Positions 11,141-22,829 of a stretch of 64,000 bases of DNA are shown piece after piece. Made by a program: the position numbers and the translations under genes. The stretch's first letter is position 1. Every line of letters starts with the position of its first letter. Origin of the DNA: Melitaea cinxia (Eukaryota > Arthropoda > Insecta > Lepidoptera > Nymphalidae); assembly GCF_905220565.1 (NCBI RefSeq), contig NC_059397.1, positions 16,617,001-16,681,000 of the forward strand, read 5' to 3'. The notes beneath the pieces are model-generated. The model worked only from the letters and a program-made list of their open reading frames with translations, did no database searches and was not told where the DNA came from.

Positions 11141-12399
11141 GCATGCATTATTTTACCTATTGTACTAATTTCAAATAAAATAATACATTATACGAGTTAC
11201 GATCACAATTCAATTTCGTCTACGTGAGACCCGTCACATTGTAGGAAGCAGGGTTTAAGGGCAAGGGACGCCGAGGGGAGGGAAAAGGGAACAAACCCGT
11301 TAAAGTAAAAATAACCAGCGACACGGACTTCTACGAATCAACAGATGGATGAAAGCGAGAAGCTGTAAATCTTACGCAGTAGAGTTGATTATCGTTTAAC
11401 AAATAAATTATCTACACAAGTCCATACGTTAATGGATATCGTTAATTTGTCGATATTCGAATACCATCTGTCATAACACCGCCCGGAAACAATAATGCAT
11501 CGAAATTAAGCATTCACGATAACATGTTAATCTATCGAGAGTAATGCTTGCATTAAATTCTGATATTGTTTAAAAATTACTAAGAATAATTATACTGTTT
11601 CGATGACTAGTTTATTAATTACCATTCTCTTACCGTGTTTGGTTCGTGTAATACCGCAATAATACGAAAGCAATAATTGAGTACACTGTGGACGAGCTTA
11701 AAAACTCACTACCTACGATATAAGCTATTTTTACTGAACGCTCCTCGGTGTCATTTCGTCGACCGCGACGGCTTAATTAATTTACAGGTAGTTAAGGGTA
11801 TGTACCGATATTTAACGAAGTTTTATTTCCCAGACGTTAATTTTTATTATGACTGTTTTATATTGTTATTTACAAGTAAGTTGTTATTGAGACAATATTT
11901 TGCTTATTTTTTTTAGCGGATTTAATAATCTTATTGAATAACAAATAAATAGCGATGTTAAATATTTATTGTTTATAGGCTGATGACACTTCTTGCGTCC
12001 CGAGTGTTACATCAAGTTATACAAAGTTGCAAGTGGCTGCGGCGTAAGACCAAGTTTCCCGAACTTTCACGTTGACTTAGGGGAGCAAATTTCGAAACGT
12101 TGTTGCCATGCTACGAAAATTAGATAATAATTTACCTTTTCTTTATTCTTTTAAATCTTTATTCAATTCAATGGATTTTTTGCGTGTGAATGGCTAATAG
12201 GTTACTTTGTATCAAATAATTGAAATAATTTAAACCGTTATGATTGAAAAAATGGATATTTTTGACGTTTATCTTACACCGCCCAATAGTTTTTGTTTGT
12301 TCCTAAATTGAGAATTAAAAACAAAGAAAAGAAAAATAATAAACCAGCGAAGTCCAATTCAGGGGAAGGATATCGAATGCTGTAAACGTCAATTATAGA

Positions 12400-12625
12400 G
12401 TCACATCTATCGGACGGGAATACGCGCACGGCGGGATCGGGACTCCGGGGCGTGAGTGACGTGCCGCAAATCGCAATCAAAGTTTAATCAAAGCGCCCGA
12501 CATCGGCCGACAACGCGCATCTGCGGAGCGGCGTGAGGCGGCGCAGTGGCGAGCGCGGCTAATTGAGCGGAATGGAGCTGATAGCAACGAGCGGCGCGAG
12601 TTAACGGCAACCTCAAAAAATCTCG
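12400..12625. promoter_or_regulatory. GC-rich island with paired TCF-like sites
   Basis: This is one of the sharpest GC islands in the first 20 kb. Two direct copies of AATCAAAG (12475-12482 and 12486-12493) are 11 bp apart and fit the TCF/Pangolin HMG consensus. GC-rich helper-like sequence flanks them (GTGCCGCAAATCG, CATCGGCCGACAACG). GAGCGCGGCTAATTGAGCG adds a homeodomain TAAT core. It is non-coding. Wnt responsiveness is a hypothesis. Confidence 0.38.
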
Positions 12626-13409
12626 AGTACCCTCGTACGTTTCGATAACAATTCAATTGCGAATTACTTCTTTGAACCCCATCGTAGACGCGCTGTTCTC
12701 TTCCGCCGTGTCTGAATGAGAGTTTTAATAGCTATCACTTACTTTTTCATCGAATTTTTTCAGATATGCTTCCGTTCGAAGTATTGAACTATGGCTTTAA
12801 ATAAAATAATAATAACGTTCCAAGTCCAACATTGAAACTTCATCATCAAAAACCTAGTTACTTGCTTTTACCGTGATATTCGGATTTGAAGAACAATTAG
12901 AATAAAATGTTTGAAGGACCAAGTTGAGAAAAAAGACAGCGGCAATGAAAAAAATTTATACTTAAAAATTATCCACACACTTGACACCAACGCTTAAGCT
13001 TATCAATCAAGTGGGATTACACGACAAAGGGTTGAACAAACGGAAGGGCCTGTGGGAGCTCACGCTTCCACGGTATGCGGAGAATGTTAAGTCTGGCCCG
13101 TCAAAGAGTTTAGTGTATCTTTTAAAATTAAAACGACAAACACTGACGCGGCTCGCTGTGCGCTAATTGAAGGTTTTAACTATGAATGCACAGTGTAAGT
13201 TGAATGCGTTATACGTCTATTGCTAATATCTTGTGCAGTTCGTTTTCATCCACATCTCAGTGTGAGAATGATTTTAGGAATTATTCTTCCTCAACGTCTG
13301 AAAATTTGAAGAATTACCATTAAATAACTTTAGTTATTAACATCGATCAGATTACCAGCAAACATTTTAGGAATTAACAAACTAAATATTTCAATTGAAG
13401 CCATTAAAA

Positions 13410-13560
13410 CTAAATGCGTGTTGGACGCCGGGACTGTGGCAAAAAAAAAACAACAGGAATAGTCCCTGGATTGCTGTCATTCATCGACAACGCGTTAACG
13501 CACATAGCGACGGAGCGATAGCTGCCCGGGTGATGGATTGAAAATAAATCACCCCTTTAT
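13410..13560. promoter_or_regulatory. Candidate regulatory island with Exd/Hox-like site
   Basis: This GC-richer block carries TGATGGATTG (13531-13540), which resembles bipartite Exd/Labial-class sites (TGATGGAT), plus GATAGCTGCCCGGG. The same 10-mer appears at 15019 and 44127. Function is inferred from motif similarity only. Confidence 0.28.
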
Positions 13561-15059
13561 AAATTCTAACTAAACTTGATACTTTTTTACTTTCATCTCG
13601 AAACAGCTTATCTACATATCCTATAGTTCTATATTATAATGGTTAAATAAAGGATTTAGTATTTTTTGTTTGAAAAAATTGCTTGCGGCGATTGTTTTTT
13701 TTTTATATTTAAAAAAGTCATTAAGAATACCTTGCCAAGTATATTATTAGCGTTTAATAGTACTCAAAATATCAACTATCTACTTTCAAAAGTTACCAAA
13801 ATGTTATTTTTTATGAAATTTTTTAGAATAAGTTGTAAAAAACAATATTTTTTTTTAATCCACACAAGTGCGAAAAAGTGTGCAGTATGATGTAATCTCA
13901 TGCTGAAAACTTGAATTTGTTTGTCAGTTTTGTGTTACGGCGTATTTAACAATAGCACTGTAACTAAAGATCACGAAGTTGTGCGATTGTTTTACATATT
14001 GACACTTATTTGTTAGAGGAGAAGTCTCAAAAATATATGTGCATTATTAAAACATAAGCCTTGGCGGTGTCTTATATGTAGTAAGTACATATCTTTTAGT
14101 TCAAACCGAGACCCTACAGAGCATAAAAAGAATACATGTCTTCGATTTTAATAATGTAATTTTGGCTTAGTTATTATTTCAATTAACCTTAAATTGTTAC
14201 GTAAAACAAAAACATTTGGTGCCTTGTGGTATGCCAAATTTTTCACGGTATTGAATACATTTTCAAGTTACAAAATATGTATTGAAAATTCTAGGTATAC
14301 GAAGAGCAAGTTACGGTTGCACGCCTTTAATGAAACGAAAACACTTTTACGACAGTTTTTGTTACACGGCGACTGCCATAAAAATATAAATAAAGATCAT
14401 CTTCATGTGGTGTCCAGAGCCTTACCGGGAATGCCACATGTAGCGACATCGTCAATCGATTTTTTATCAACTTTCAAATGTTTCGTAATTACGTATTTTC
14501 TTCGATGATATCGCTTTTATCGATTTATGAACGACGTTTATATTTTTTAGTGATTTACATTCACGTAATATGATCTGATAATATGTTGACTATACGTAGT
14601 TTGATGAGACACATTATTCTAAAACCAAAAACGTCTTTCGTCCCTTTAATTAAATACAATTGATGACTATGTCACTTTTAACTTTTTTTTTTTATTGTTG
14701 AAGAGTGAATATATCACTGATTTTTATTTTGATCAGTATAATTACTCTGGAAGAATACTTTGGAACAAAATTTATAGAAACAAAGGTTTCATAAATTACC
14801 TCCAATTAATAAAAAAACGATAATTAATACAATTACTATGACGAATTTTAGGAATCGATGAAAATAACTTAACTCCAGCCTCACTTCATTCTACACTCGG
14901 TATTCACTTGTTAATGTTTGTACTAATTATCATTTTAGAGTGTTGGTTTAAAGAATTATTTAATACACACACATCTTGACATATCTTTGGTGGTTAAGCA
15001 AATGTTATGTTAATCGGTTGATGGATTGTAATACTAATTCAAGGTTGTAATTATAGCAG

Positions 15060-15190
15060 GCTCGAGCCACATTTCTTCGCGTGCAGCTTTCACCGAAAAC
15101 TCATTAGTCGGCACGCGTCACGTAGCTCGTAACCGGTATTATTAGGTTTCACTAGCGAGGTATCGGAGGTATATATTTTAGCGCTAGAAT
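15060..15190. promoter_or_regulatory. Candidate conserved non-coding island
   Basis: A moderately GC-richer block containing CACTCATTAG-like homeodomain wording (AACTCATTAGTCGG), GTAACCGGTATT (Grainyhead-like ACCGGT) and GGCACGCGTCACG. It is not coding. I cannot assign a function. Confidence 0.22.
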
Positions 15191-15689
15191 TCTATGTAAT
15201 ACCTAATGTAAAAAGTGGCCTTCATGGTCATTACGCATGCAATGGCAAACTTTGTTATGTTAATTGCTTAAAACTATTTAAAGTAACCCTAATGAGTTTA
15301 GTTTTTTTTATTTATTTTTCTTTTACGATAATTGAACTTATTTTAATATTCTACTAAAATATTATAAGTTTAATTCTCGATTGACATTTTGATATCGGTA
15401 TCATTAGATATTTGACACAATGTCGACTTTAGTTGACTATGAATATGGATCAAGTTCTTCATTCACTACTGTATTTAAAATCTACAATACTCTTACAGCA
15501 AGTAGGTATGTTTCCGACTTCGTTCTTGTTTGTCTGTCTTGTATTGTTGTTAAATCTTAATTTTCCTATAATAATACACGTAAAATTATGATCTGACTAA
15601 TGGGATTCACATCATATACATCAGACATCGTTATAAAGTAACTAAGTTCCGATAAGGATACTTGTTAACCTAATCTCGAGAGATCCTGT

Positions 15690-15870
15690 GACAAAGCACT
15701 GTTACTCCGGTTCAATTTTCCGATTTTGATATCGGCTCCCTCGTGGCCTCTCTTTGCTCCGATTGCCGTTCGCGTATGTAATTGATACGGACACTTATCG
15801 AGATTCTAATCTAGTAGGGACGGAGTCTGCTCCGCACCATTTACTTTGCACTTCGGTTTAGCACTTATTG
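15690..15870. promoter_or_regulatory. Candidate conserved non-coding island
   Basis: A GC-richer block with CTCCCTCGTGGCCTCTC, GATTGCCGTTCGCG and a small inverted repeat CGGAG-TCTG-CTCCG near 15820-15835. No coding frame is visible. Regulatory role is an inference. Confidence 0.25.
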
Positions 15871-16213
15871 TCCGAAAGATATATTATCTTAGCTTTCCAT
15901 ACAAAATAGAATGTATTTCATTGAAAATACTTTACATTATATATTTATCTTTGCGCTACATTCTATTTACTGGCTGACTCAAAAACTATATCGACGACAG
16001 ATGCTCATGAAAACCTTTTTTCTAAAATTTAACGCCGTAGTCACAGAATACTGAATAGTTCCATAGTCTTACTGGAAGAAACTAAGATGGCTACCGTTTA
16101 ACGAATCACTAAAAATTTATTTCGGCAAACGTAATTATTATTTTGGTAACGGCGTTTATAAGAAAACAAAACAGATATTTTCACTTTATAAAAAATTTGG
16201 GACTATGTGTGTA

Positions 16214-16826
16214 ATAATTGTGTTTGCTCGCAAACGAAAAAAAAACCGACTTCAATTACATCGACAAGTAATACAACGTAGATCGACGAAAAAATAGTCA
16301 AGCAACTACGCGTTATCAAAGATTACTCAAAAAGTAGTTATCAGATCTCGATAAAATTTATATGTGACCACGTGATAAACATCAGCTTTCGATTAAATTA
16401 AAAATTATCAAAATCGGTACACCCAGTAAAAAGTTATTATGGATTTTCGAGAGTTTTCCTCGATTTCTCTGGGATCCCATCATCAGATCCTGGTTTCCTT
16501 ATCATGGTACCAAACTAGGGATATCCCCTTTCCAACAAAAAAAGAATTATCAAAATCGGTACATCCAGTAGAAAGTTATGCGGTATAATACAACGTAGGT
16601 CGACGAAAAAAGCGTCAAGTAAAAACGCATTATTAGATATAACTCGAAACGTAGTTGTTAGATCTCAAATAAATTTAAATGGGACCAATTGGCACACACC
16701 ACCTTTCGATTAAAACAAAATTTGTCGTAATCGGTCTACCCGGTCAAAAGTTCTGATGTAACATACATAAAAAAAAAAATACAGTCGAATTGAGAACCTC
16801 CTCCTTTTTTGGAAGTCGGTTAAAAA
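16214..16826. mobile_element. Inverted-repeat element family C, two-unit copy
   Basis: One end reads AAAAACCGACTTCAATTAC and the other GGAAGTCGGTTAAAA, so AACCGACTTC is inverted at the two ends. Outside the left repeat lies a hairpin GTTTGC-TC-GCAAAC (about 16222-16235) that is also partly present in the second copy at 57230-57541. The interior is duplicated: ATACAACGTA(G)..TCGACGAA..TCAAG and the CTTTCGATTAAA..AATCGG..ACCC modules occur at about 16268-16441 and again at about 16585-16758, offset near 317 bp. No coding capacity is visible, so it is non-autonomous. I know this wording from lepidopteran genomes but cannot assign a superfamily. Confidence 0.75.
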
Positions 16827-16975
16827 CCGTAAAGTCTCTAAAATCAGCATTAGTCAGCTGTTAGTTTTTAATCGTTTTTTAACTACATTTTCTAACTATA
16901 GTAATGTTTATGAAGTTCATGAATTAAAACTCAATTAAGTATGGCTATACATCCTTATTGGTTCTTATTTATCGT

Positions 16976-17205
16976 TTCAGCCTGTAATACCACATTTCTG
17001 GGCATAGGCCTCTTTCCTCATGTAGGAGAAGGATCTGAGCTTAATCCACCACGTTGCTCCAATGCGGGTTGGCGAATATATTCCCTACTATAAGTAACGA
17101 TCGCTATCAGGTATAGATGATAACAACGGCGACCGAACCTGCGACCGTCGGTGTTTAGGCGCCGCCGAAACGGTACACGCACCATTACACCAGAGCCGCG
17201 GTCGT
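16976..17205 (-). repeat. SINE family A, long minus-strand copy
   Basis: On the minus strand it runs from a tRNA-like head (GGCTCTGGTGTAATGGTGCG as A-box region; GGTCGCAGGTTCGGTCG as a diverged B box) through the body shared with the copy at 1-345 (CGATCGTTAC..TAGTAGGGAATATAT..CCAACCCGCATTGG) to the 3' module GGCCTATGCCCAGAAATG. It shows that the 3' module and the tRNA-like head belong to one element. Its head differs from that of the first copy. Confidence 0.82.
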
Positions 17206-17264
17206 CAGTACCTTATTTATCATGAGATATAAAATATGTTGTAGACACTTGCGTGTGCGGCGAT

Positions 17265-17470
17265 TTTTTAAGCATCGCTCGTTGTCGAAATTAAATGTAC
17301 CAGGCGCGCATAGAGCACGCGGCGTGCGTGTCGAGTAGACGGCATCGCGGTACGAGGGTGGATCGATACGGCCGCATTGTTCCCGCCGCCCGCGCGCCCC
17401 TCACCCTCAACTCGCCCCATTTGATCCCCGACGCGGCGAAACAGTTTTTGTTGCAACGATGCAAGGAGGC
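17265..17470. promoter_or_regulatory. GC-rich non-coding island
   Basis: This is a strongly GC-rich block (CGCACGCGGCGTGCGTG-type and CCCGCCGCCCGCGCGCCCC wording) inside AT-rich DNA. It holds a Sox-like GCATTGTTC and GGATCGATACGG. A minus-strand frame of 62 codons overlaps but looks compositional. Candidate enhancer or CpG-rich promoter; no transcript evidence. Confidence 0.35.
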
Positions 17471-18359
17471 CTAAGAAATGTAATAGGAAACCGATAATCG
17501 GGATTTTTTCAATGTTTTACTAACAATACAAGTATTTTCTATTCATTTACATCATTGACTGCTTCTTTTATCCTCTACTATAAAGGATTTCTGAGACAGT
17601 ATGTATACAATTTATTTATTAAGAACTATAAAGTTCTTGATTCAATGTTCTAAGGTCAAATGTTACGAGATTATTCCAATCGCTAACCTTAATAACGCCG
17701 ATAGTTACACAGACATTAATGTACATAATTATGTAGGTAATAATGAGCAACGTAAGTCAATTTTAAAATAACAGCTGTTCAGATCTGTCATTATTAAACA
17801 TTTAGCATTGTTCTCAGAGACACCTTGGCATAAAAGAGAATATGTTATAAAATAAGCGAGGAAGAACAATAGCAAAACTAACAAAGCCATCTTAATCGAT
17901 CGACAAAGGCGAAGTGTTGCTGACATAAGAGAAAAATTGCAGAGCGGGCCAGTTATCGTGAGCAATTTTAAGATGTTAAAATTAAGCTTTGTGGTGAGTT
18001 GATAAGGCAATATGTAGTTATACTTTAAAAAGAATATCTCGAAAATATCGACAGTTTATCTAAGTTTTTATTTATCCTATTCACTGGCGCAAATTACATT
18101 CAACATAACACTATCTGAAATCGAAATTGTATTTATTTTAGAAGCTACACCTGTAACGTAAGCTGCGATACGACAACTTCGAAAAAAAACTCTACAATAT
18201 CAAGAACTCACATATAATTTAACATAAACTTACACATTAAGAACACATTTAACGACTCAAAAAGGGATTTATGAAACCGAACTATTTTAGACGACTATTA
18301 AAGGCCGTAGTCAACTTTGACACGCATTTAGATTAAAAAAGAAATGGTGCATAGGAAAT

Positions 18360-18550
18360 CGAATGACACTTGGCTCACACCTCGATAAAAGCGAACCGTT
18401 CAATTTAAGTGAGCAGTTATTGCATAACGGTGTATTGCACCGCAGCGCAACTTTAATTAGAAGGGTTATTGGCACCAAAGCCACTGATCGCAAAGATAAC
18501 ACTGATAGTAGCCCGTATGCTAAACATAATGTTGTAAGACCGATATAAAA
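18360..18550. promoter_or_regulatory. Candidate conserved non-coding island
   Basis: A GC-richer block with open frames on both strands, which argues against real coding. It contains CAGTTATTGCATAACGG (bZIP-like TTATTGCATAA), an inverted repeat CGGTG-TATTG-CACCG and a homeodomain TTTAATTAGAAG. Function unknown. Confidence 0.25.
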
Positions 18551-19439
18551 TGTAATTCATGGCAAAAGCATTTGTTTATGTTTTGTGTCTATCTATTTAC
18601 TTGTAAATTTCATGTATTTAAAAATACCAGTAATAGAATTAAACAAATAAAAATGTATAATTGAAATTAAAACTAGTAATAGTAATTACTAATATTAAGT
18701 TACTTAAAAAAAAATATAAATTGAAATATTCCACTTTATTAAAAATTAAAAGAAAAAAAAATTCACTCAAGACACCCAAATAAAGTAAAATTCAAAAGAG
18801 AAAAAACAACTTTAATCTTTTTAACTTACAGTTACTTTAAAATTACACTAAAAAAATGATTTATGTACCATTTGCAATCGGTACAGTTACAGGCATTACA
18901 AAAAAGTTGTATTTTTGTGTAAAAACATTTAAAATCAATGTAAAATGTATTTTATCTTCTACACTTTAGGCCGAGAACGAAAACTCGAAATTTTAAAAAT
19001 AGCTACATCCCTCTTCGGGATAAGCCGACGGTTTTTTACACGTAAACGGTATAATATCAAACCTCCTTTGAACTTTCATCCTGTATCTCGTATTATTTTT
19101 TTTGTAAATTTAAATAGTGCTAGTAATTTTTTCTCCATAAAATATTGCGTAAACTGAATTTTAGGTATATTTTGTTTTTAAAGAAAAACCAACGTATGAT
19201 AAATATCTGAATCTAAAAAGATTTCAGATTTTTATACTGGCTACCTCTAAAATATAATAGTGTGACTATAAATGTGTCACATTTCATCACAAATAGGTAT
19301 ATTGCATGTCTTTTACAATCAAAATGAACAAATCGTATTCGCAATGCAGTCCTGTGGCAGTAAATATCGTCGGTCTGATATTCAGTAGATATCTTTAACC
19401 TAAATTGATAACAACAACATTGGATACATTACTCATGTT

Positions 19440-19740
19440 TAGTTAGTCAGACTGATCTCTGATGTCTTTGTCCCTCTTGAGGAGCACGGTTAGTTGTCGA
19501 TTCTTCGTATCTTTAGCATCTGTTTGTCGATAAAGTTGAAGCGATTAATTAGTCAATGTTGCGAGTTTGTTGATGGCTCGGAATGTTTTGATAACAATCG
19601 CTGCACGTGGTATTTAGTTTCGTTGCTCTGATTGTTTCGAGATCGTAAATAACACAAGTCGATCGTGTTGTGATTTCTTTGCTGAAGGTTTAATATTGAT
19701 ACAACGTTTAGAAATGGATTTATTAGTAGATATATAAACA
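19440..19740. promoter_or_regulatory. Candidate conserved non-coding island
   Basis: A complex, non-repetitive block with GATAA-type (GTCGATAAAG, TTTTGATAACAATCG), homeodomain (GCGATTAATTAGTC) and E-box (GCACGTGG) words. A minus-strand 62-codon frame overlaps without a domain. Enhancer role is inference. Confidence 0.25.
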
Positions 19741-20002
19741 ATTATAGTGCAAATGATATAGTTTTTAGCAACCATTTAATAAGCAACAAATAATAAACTC
19801 AAAAAAAAAAAATGTATAATACACTCGATGACCCGATGAACTTTGTATCACCTATTACGTATATTTGTGAAAAATATAGACAAAAAACTTTCTGAACGCA
19901 CCTATAAATATTTGACAACCAATTGACGTTTTTCACAAAAGACATCAAATTTCACCGCTAGGAACACTTTATATTGGAAAATTAAATTGTCGTTTTTAGT
20001 AT

Positions 20003-20056
20003 TTTCCTTTACTTATTATGTTTCCTTTACTTATTATGTTTCCTTTACTAATTATG
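20003..20056. repeat. Three tandem 18-bp repeats
   Basis: TTTCCTTTACTTATTATG occurs at 20003-20020 and 20021-20038, and once more with one change (ACTAATT) at 20039-20056. It abuts the RTE-like fragment that follows and may be a local duplication at that element's edge. Confidence 0.9.
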
Positions 20057-20180
20057 TATGTTTCTTACCGTCTAAACCTTCGCTGAACTTCCACAAACAT
20101 TTGAAGATCAAAATTAGCCAAATCGGGACAGCCATTCTGAAGTTTTAAAAAGACTAACGAACAGCAATTGATATATATGT
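20057..20180 (+). repeat. RTE-like LINE fragment
   Basis: Words such as CCACAAACATTTGAAGATC, AAATTAGCCAAATCGGGAC, AGCCATTCTGAAGTTTTA and GACTAACGAACAGCAATT match the typical 3' wording of lepidopteran RTE-like fragments (from memory). No coding remains. Confidence 0.55.
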
Positions 20181-21077
20181 GGATCGATTACAAAATTTTG
20201 TGTTTACAGTTCACTTAACCGCAATTTTAATTACCTGTGTAACTTTCTCAAGTTCGAAGCTATCACTGCAGTAGTATTAATGTAACAAGCAAACAGATTG
20301 AGTATCAGGTTTATACTACGCATATATTACGCATACATTACGGATTACGGATTTGCGTTGCATTACAGCTATGTTTACTATATTTTAATGTATAAATAAA
20401 CTTAGCTAAGCAAGATTTGTTTCCTCATGTAACAAGGCAGGTAATAAGTTGCTGTTTTGACTCAGAACTTTTGTTTTATCACCGTCACAGCTTCTACGCT
20501 TTACCATTACCTCAAGATATAAATTAGATTTCAGCTATAAATATTCGTTTATAACTTCGTTCTATTTTGATTGATGTAGCCTGTAACATCCCTGCTGGGC
20601 ATAGGTCTCTTTCTCCATGTTAGTGTAGGTTAGAGGAATATTTTTGAAATATGTTAAGACAGTTTGTAACTACCACTATCTTGTCTTATAGTTATTGTTT
20701 AAAGTATTATGTTCCCTATTAAGATAAACATAAAGCCTTTACTTGTTTGAACTTTACACTATTTAGCACTAACATAAGGTCGAAGGCGATTTAAGAGGCA
20801 ATAAGAGAATAACGACATCAGATATATCGCCGACCCATAAGGACTTTCGATCGTAAATATATAGAAGTAGCGGAAGATTTTGCAATCTCAGCATTGAGTT
20901 AGTTAATATTCAGGTTACATATAATGTTATACTATGTATCGATTTCAAAGTAATTAATAAGACAGTAAATAAATGCAAGAAATAACACAATCGTTAATTA
21001 TGTAATATAAAATAATTAATAACTAAAATAATTATAACTATTATGTATTTTAATACAAATCATATTTGTTATAAATT
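20181..21077. other. Non-coding stretch
   Basis: This is AT-rich intergenic or intronic sequence. Apart from a short SINE piece at 20575-20625 I see nothing to annotate. Confidence 0.55.
20575..20625 (-). repeat. SINE family A, short 3' fragment
   Basis: On the minus strand this is CATGGAGAAAGAGACCTATGC..CAGG, the last part of the family A 3' module (plus-strand CCCTGCTGGGCATAGG). It is heavily truncated and diverged. Confidence 0.7.
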
Positions 21078-21418
21078 TATATAGCACACGTCGCCCGGTG
21101 GTCGAAATTGGACTATAATTAAAAAATAATAATTAAAAAAAGCAAAAAATGATGGAAAAAGGAACCTTTTTAAAAAAAATTCAACTTGACTACAGACTGA
21201 CAATTAACAATAGTTTTAATATTTATGCGTGTGTGTGATAAATACATGGTAGTGTGTGTAATGTTTTTTTTTTTATATTAGAATTCTGCACTCCTTCTCT
21301 ATATAAACTATAAGTGTACAAAATTTTATATTTTTCAAATTTTTTATACTTTACTCCGTCTGAGCAATTTTCGTAAAAAGGGGTACAAAGTTTTTGCTTC
21401 ACGTACTAATATATAGAT
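21078..21418 (+). repeat. RTE-like non-autonomous LINE remnant
   Basis: It starts with GCACACGTCGCCCGGTGGTC and ends with GTACAAAGTTTTTGCTTCAC followed by GTACTAATATATAG. That start-and-end pairing is familiar from lepidopteran RTE-related remnants (from memory). The interior has no coding capacity. Confidence 0.55.
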
Positions 21419-21539
21419 ATTTTATTAATAAAAAACATATTAAAACAGACGCTTAAAAATTATTCTGATTAATGTTATCTTAAGTTATTGCTTAACATTA
21501 AAACGAATATCAAGCAACAACTTAAGACAGATTAAGTCA

Positions 21540-21830
21540 TCTGTGCTCGTCGAATAAAACAAATTATGTTCACTCGATACTGTATATGAATTCCGTTTAT
21601 AGTCGTAATATTGATAGTTTTTCTATCGAGCGCCGTATGCATATCATCGCTCGCGGTATCATCGGATACATAATTAATAGGCGTCATACGAAACCGAGAG
21701 CTGAGGCTGGTTTATTTGAGATACGCTATCGAAAACCCAACCATAAACATTTCACACTTGCGTGAAATAGATAACGCATGGTTCAATTGTTGACACCCCG
21801 GTTTAAACGCGAGCGTTGAGCGGCAATTTT
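21540..21830. promoter_or_regulatory. Candidate conserved non-coding island
   Basis: A GC-richer block with ATCATCGCTCGCGGTATC, CATAATTAATAGGCG (homeodomain) and the inverted repeat ATTTCAC-ACTTGC-GTGAAAT (21749-21768). No coding frame. Regulatory role is inference. Confidence 0.27.
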
Positions 21831-21956
21831 TTTTTTGTCAATACTAATTGACTTACACATATTCTTTTGTTGTTTATACTTTTTTTGACGTTTGATGATG
21901 ACAACAATTATACGAGCTTTTTCATAGATCAATTCAACGATAAGATAAAGTTATAT

Positions 21957-22230
21957 TATTTTTTTTTTTTTTATGTCACTAGGTCGGCAAACAAGCGTAC
22001 GGCTCACCTGATGGTAAGCGATTACCGTAGCTTATAGACACCTGCAACACCAGAAGCATCGCAAGCGCGTTGCCGACCCAATCCCCAATCCCCCCAGGAG
22101 CTCTGGTCACCTTACTCACCAACAGGAACACAATACTGCTTGAAAACAGTGATTCTGTAAGGTCGAGGTACTACCCCAGTTGGGCTGCTCCATATTTTGA
22201 GCAGGAAATTCCTGCTGTGCCGTACCTCAG
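21957..22230 (-). repeat. Poly(A)-tailed SINE-like repeat, family B, copy 1
   Basis: On the plus strand it begins with a T-run (21957-21972), so the element lies on the minus strand with a poly(A) tail. Diagnostic words are AGGTCGGCAAACAAGCG, TACGGCTCACCTGATGG, AGACACCTGCAACACC, AAGCGCGTTGCCGACCC and GAGCTCTGGTCACCTTACTC. The far end carries the palindrome GCAGGAA-A-TTCCTGC (22201-22215). Other copies are at 29802 (+), 51645 (-) and 63478 (+). It is non-coding, and is either a SINE or the 3' end of a LINE. Confidence 0.85.
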
Positions 22231-22829
22231 TAGAAAGAGATTATGAGATATTAGAGTCAAAAAGTAAATGTGAATAGATATTTCATATATAAAGACGTTG
22301 TTAGTGATGGAACGAAAATAATTCAGAAACACAAACAGGCATAAAATACATTTCTGTGTCACTTTTTGGAGTTTATTGGAGAATCTTTAAGAATCGATTT
22401 TCATAGAAGGCCCCCGGTATGAAAAAAAAAAATGAGCAGTAAAATCTACTGAATAAATTTCATGACCTCCTTATGTTTTGTGCGCCATCAATCGGAACCA
22501 AATAGGGTAGGGATGTCGCGATTTGATTCGTTTTTTTACCATTTGATATGGTAAATAAACGAATGAAAATATGGGTAATAATCTTTTTCTTAGACAAGTA
22601 AGCCCTTTTTGTGACTATTTAGACAGTCCAGTCGTGTGTCGGAACTGACACACACTTTTCTTATAATTTTCGACTGATTATTCTGCTTTTAATTTTACAC
22701 CTTATGACCTAAATCCTAATATATCAACATAAATGTAAATCTTATCATCTCATCTTAAAAAACAAATTCTCATAATATCTATATATAGTTCACTCTAAAT
22801 TCATAGTTCTATGTTTTAAATATAATCGC

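Larger units (their letters stand above)
11141..16213. other. Non-coding stretch with several GC-richer islands
   Basis: No gene is visible. Open frames near 11677, 12981, 13666 and 14194 are short or AT-driven and show no domain. Purine-rich AAGGGACGCCGAGGGGAGG lies at about 11262-11280. Islands at 12400-12625, 13410-13560, 15060-15190 and 15690-15870 are listed separately. Repeated TGATGGATTG words lie at 13531 and 15019. Confidence 0.5.
17206..20002. other. Non-coding stretch with three islands
   Basis: No gene is visible. The short frames near 17729 (-), 18311 (-), 18363 (+) and 18945 (+) show no domain. Islands at 17265-17470, 18360-18550 and 19440-19740 are listed separately. About 18640-18860 is very A-rich and featureless. 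Confidence 0.5.
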
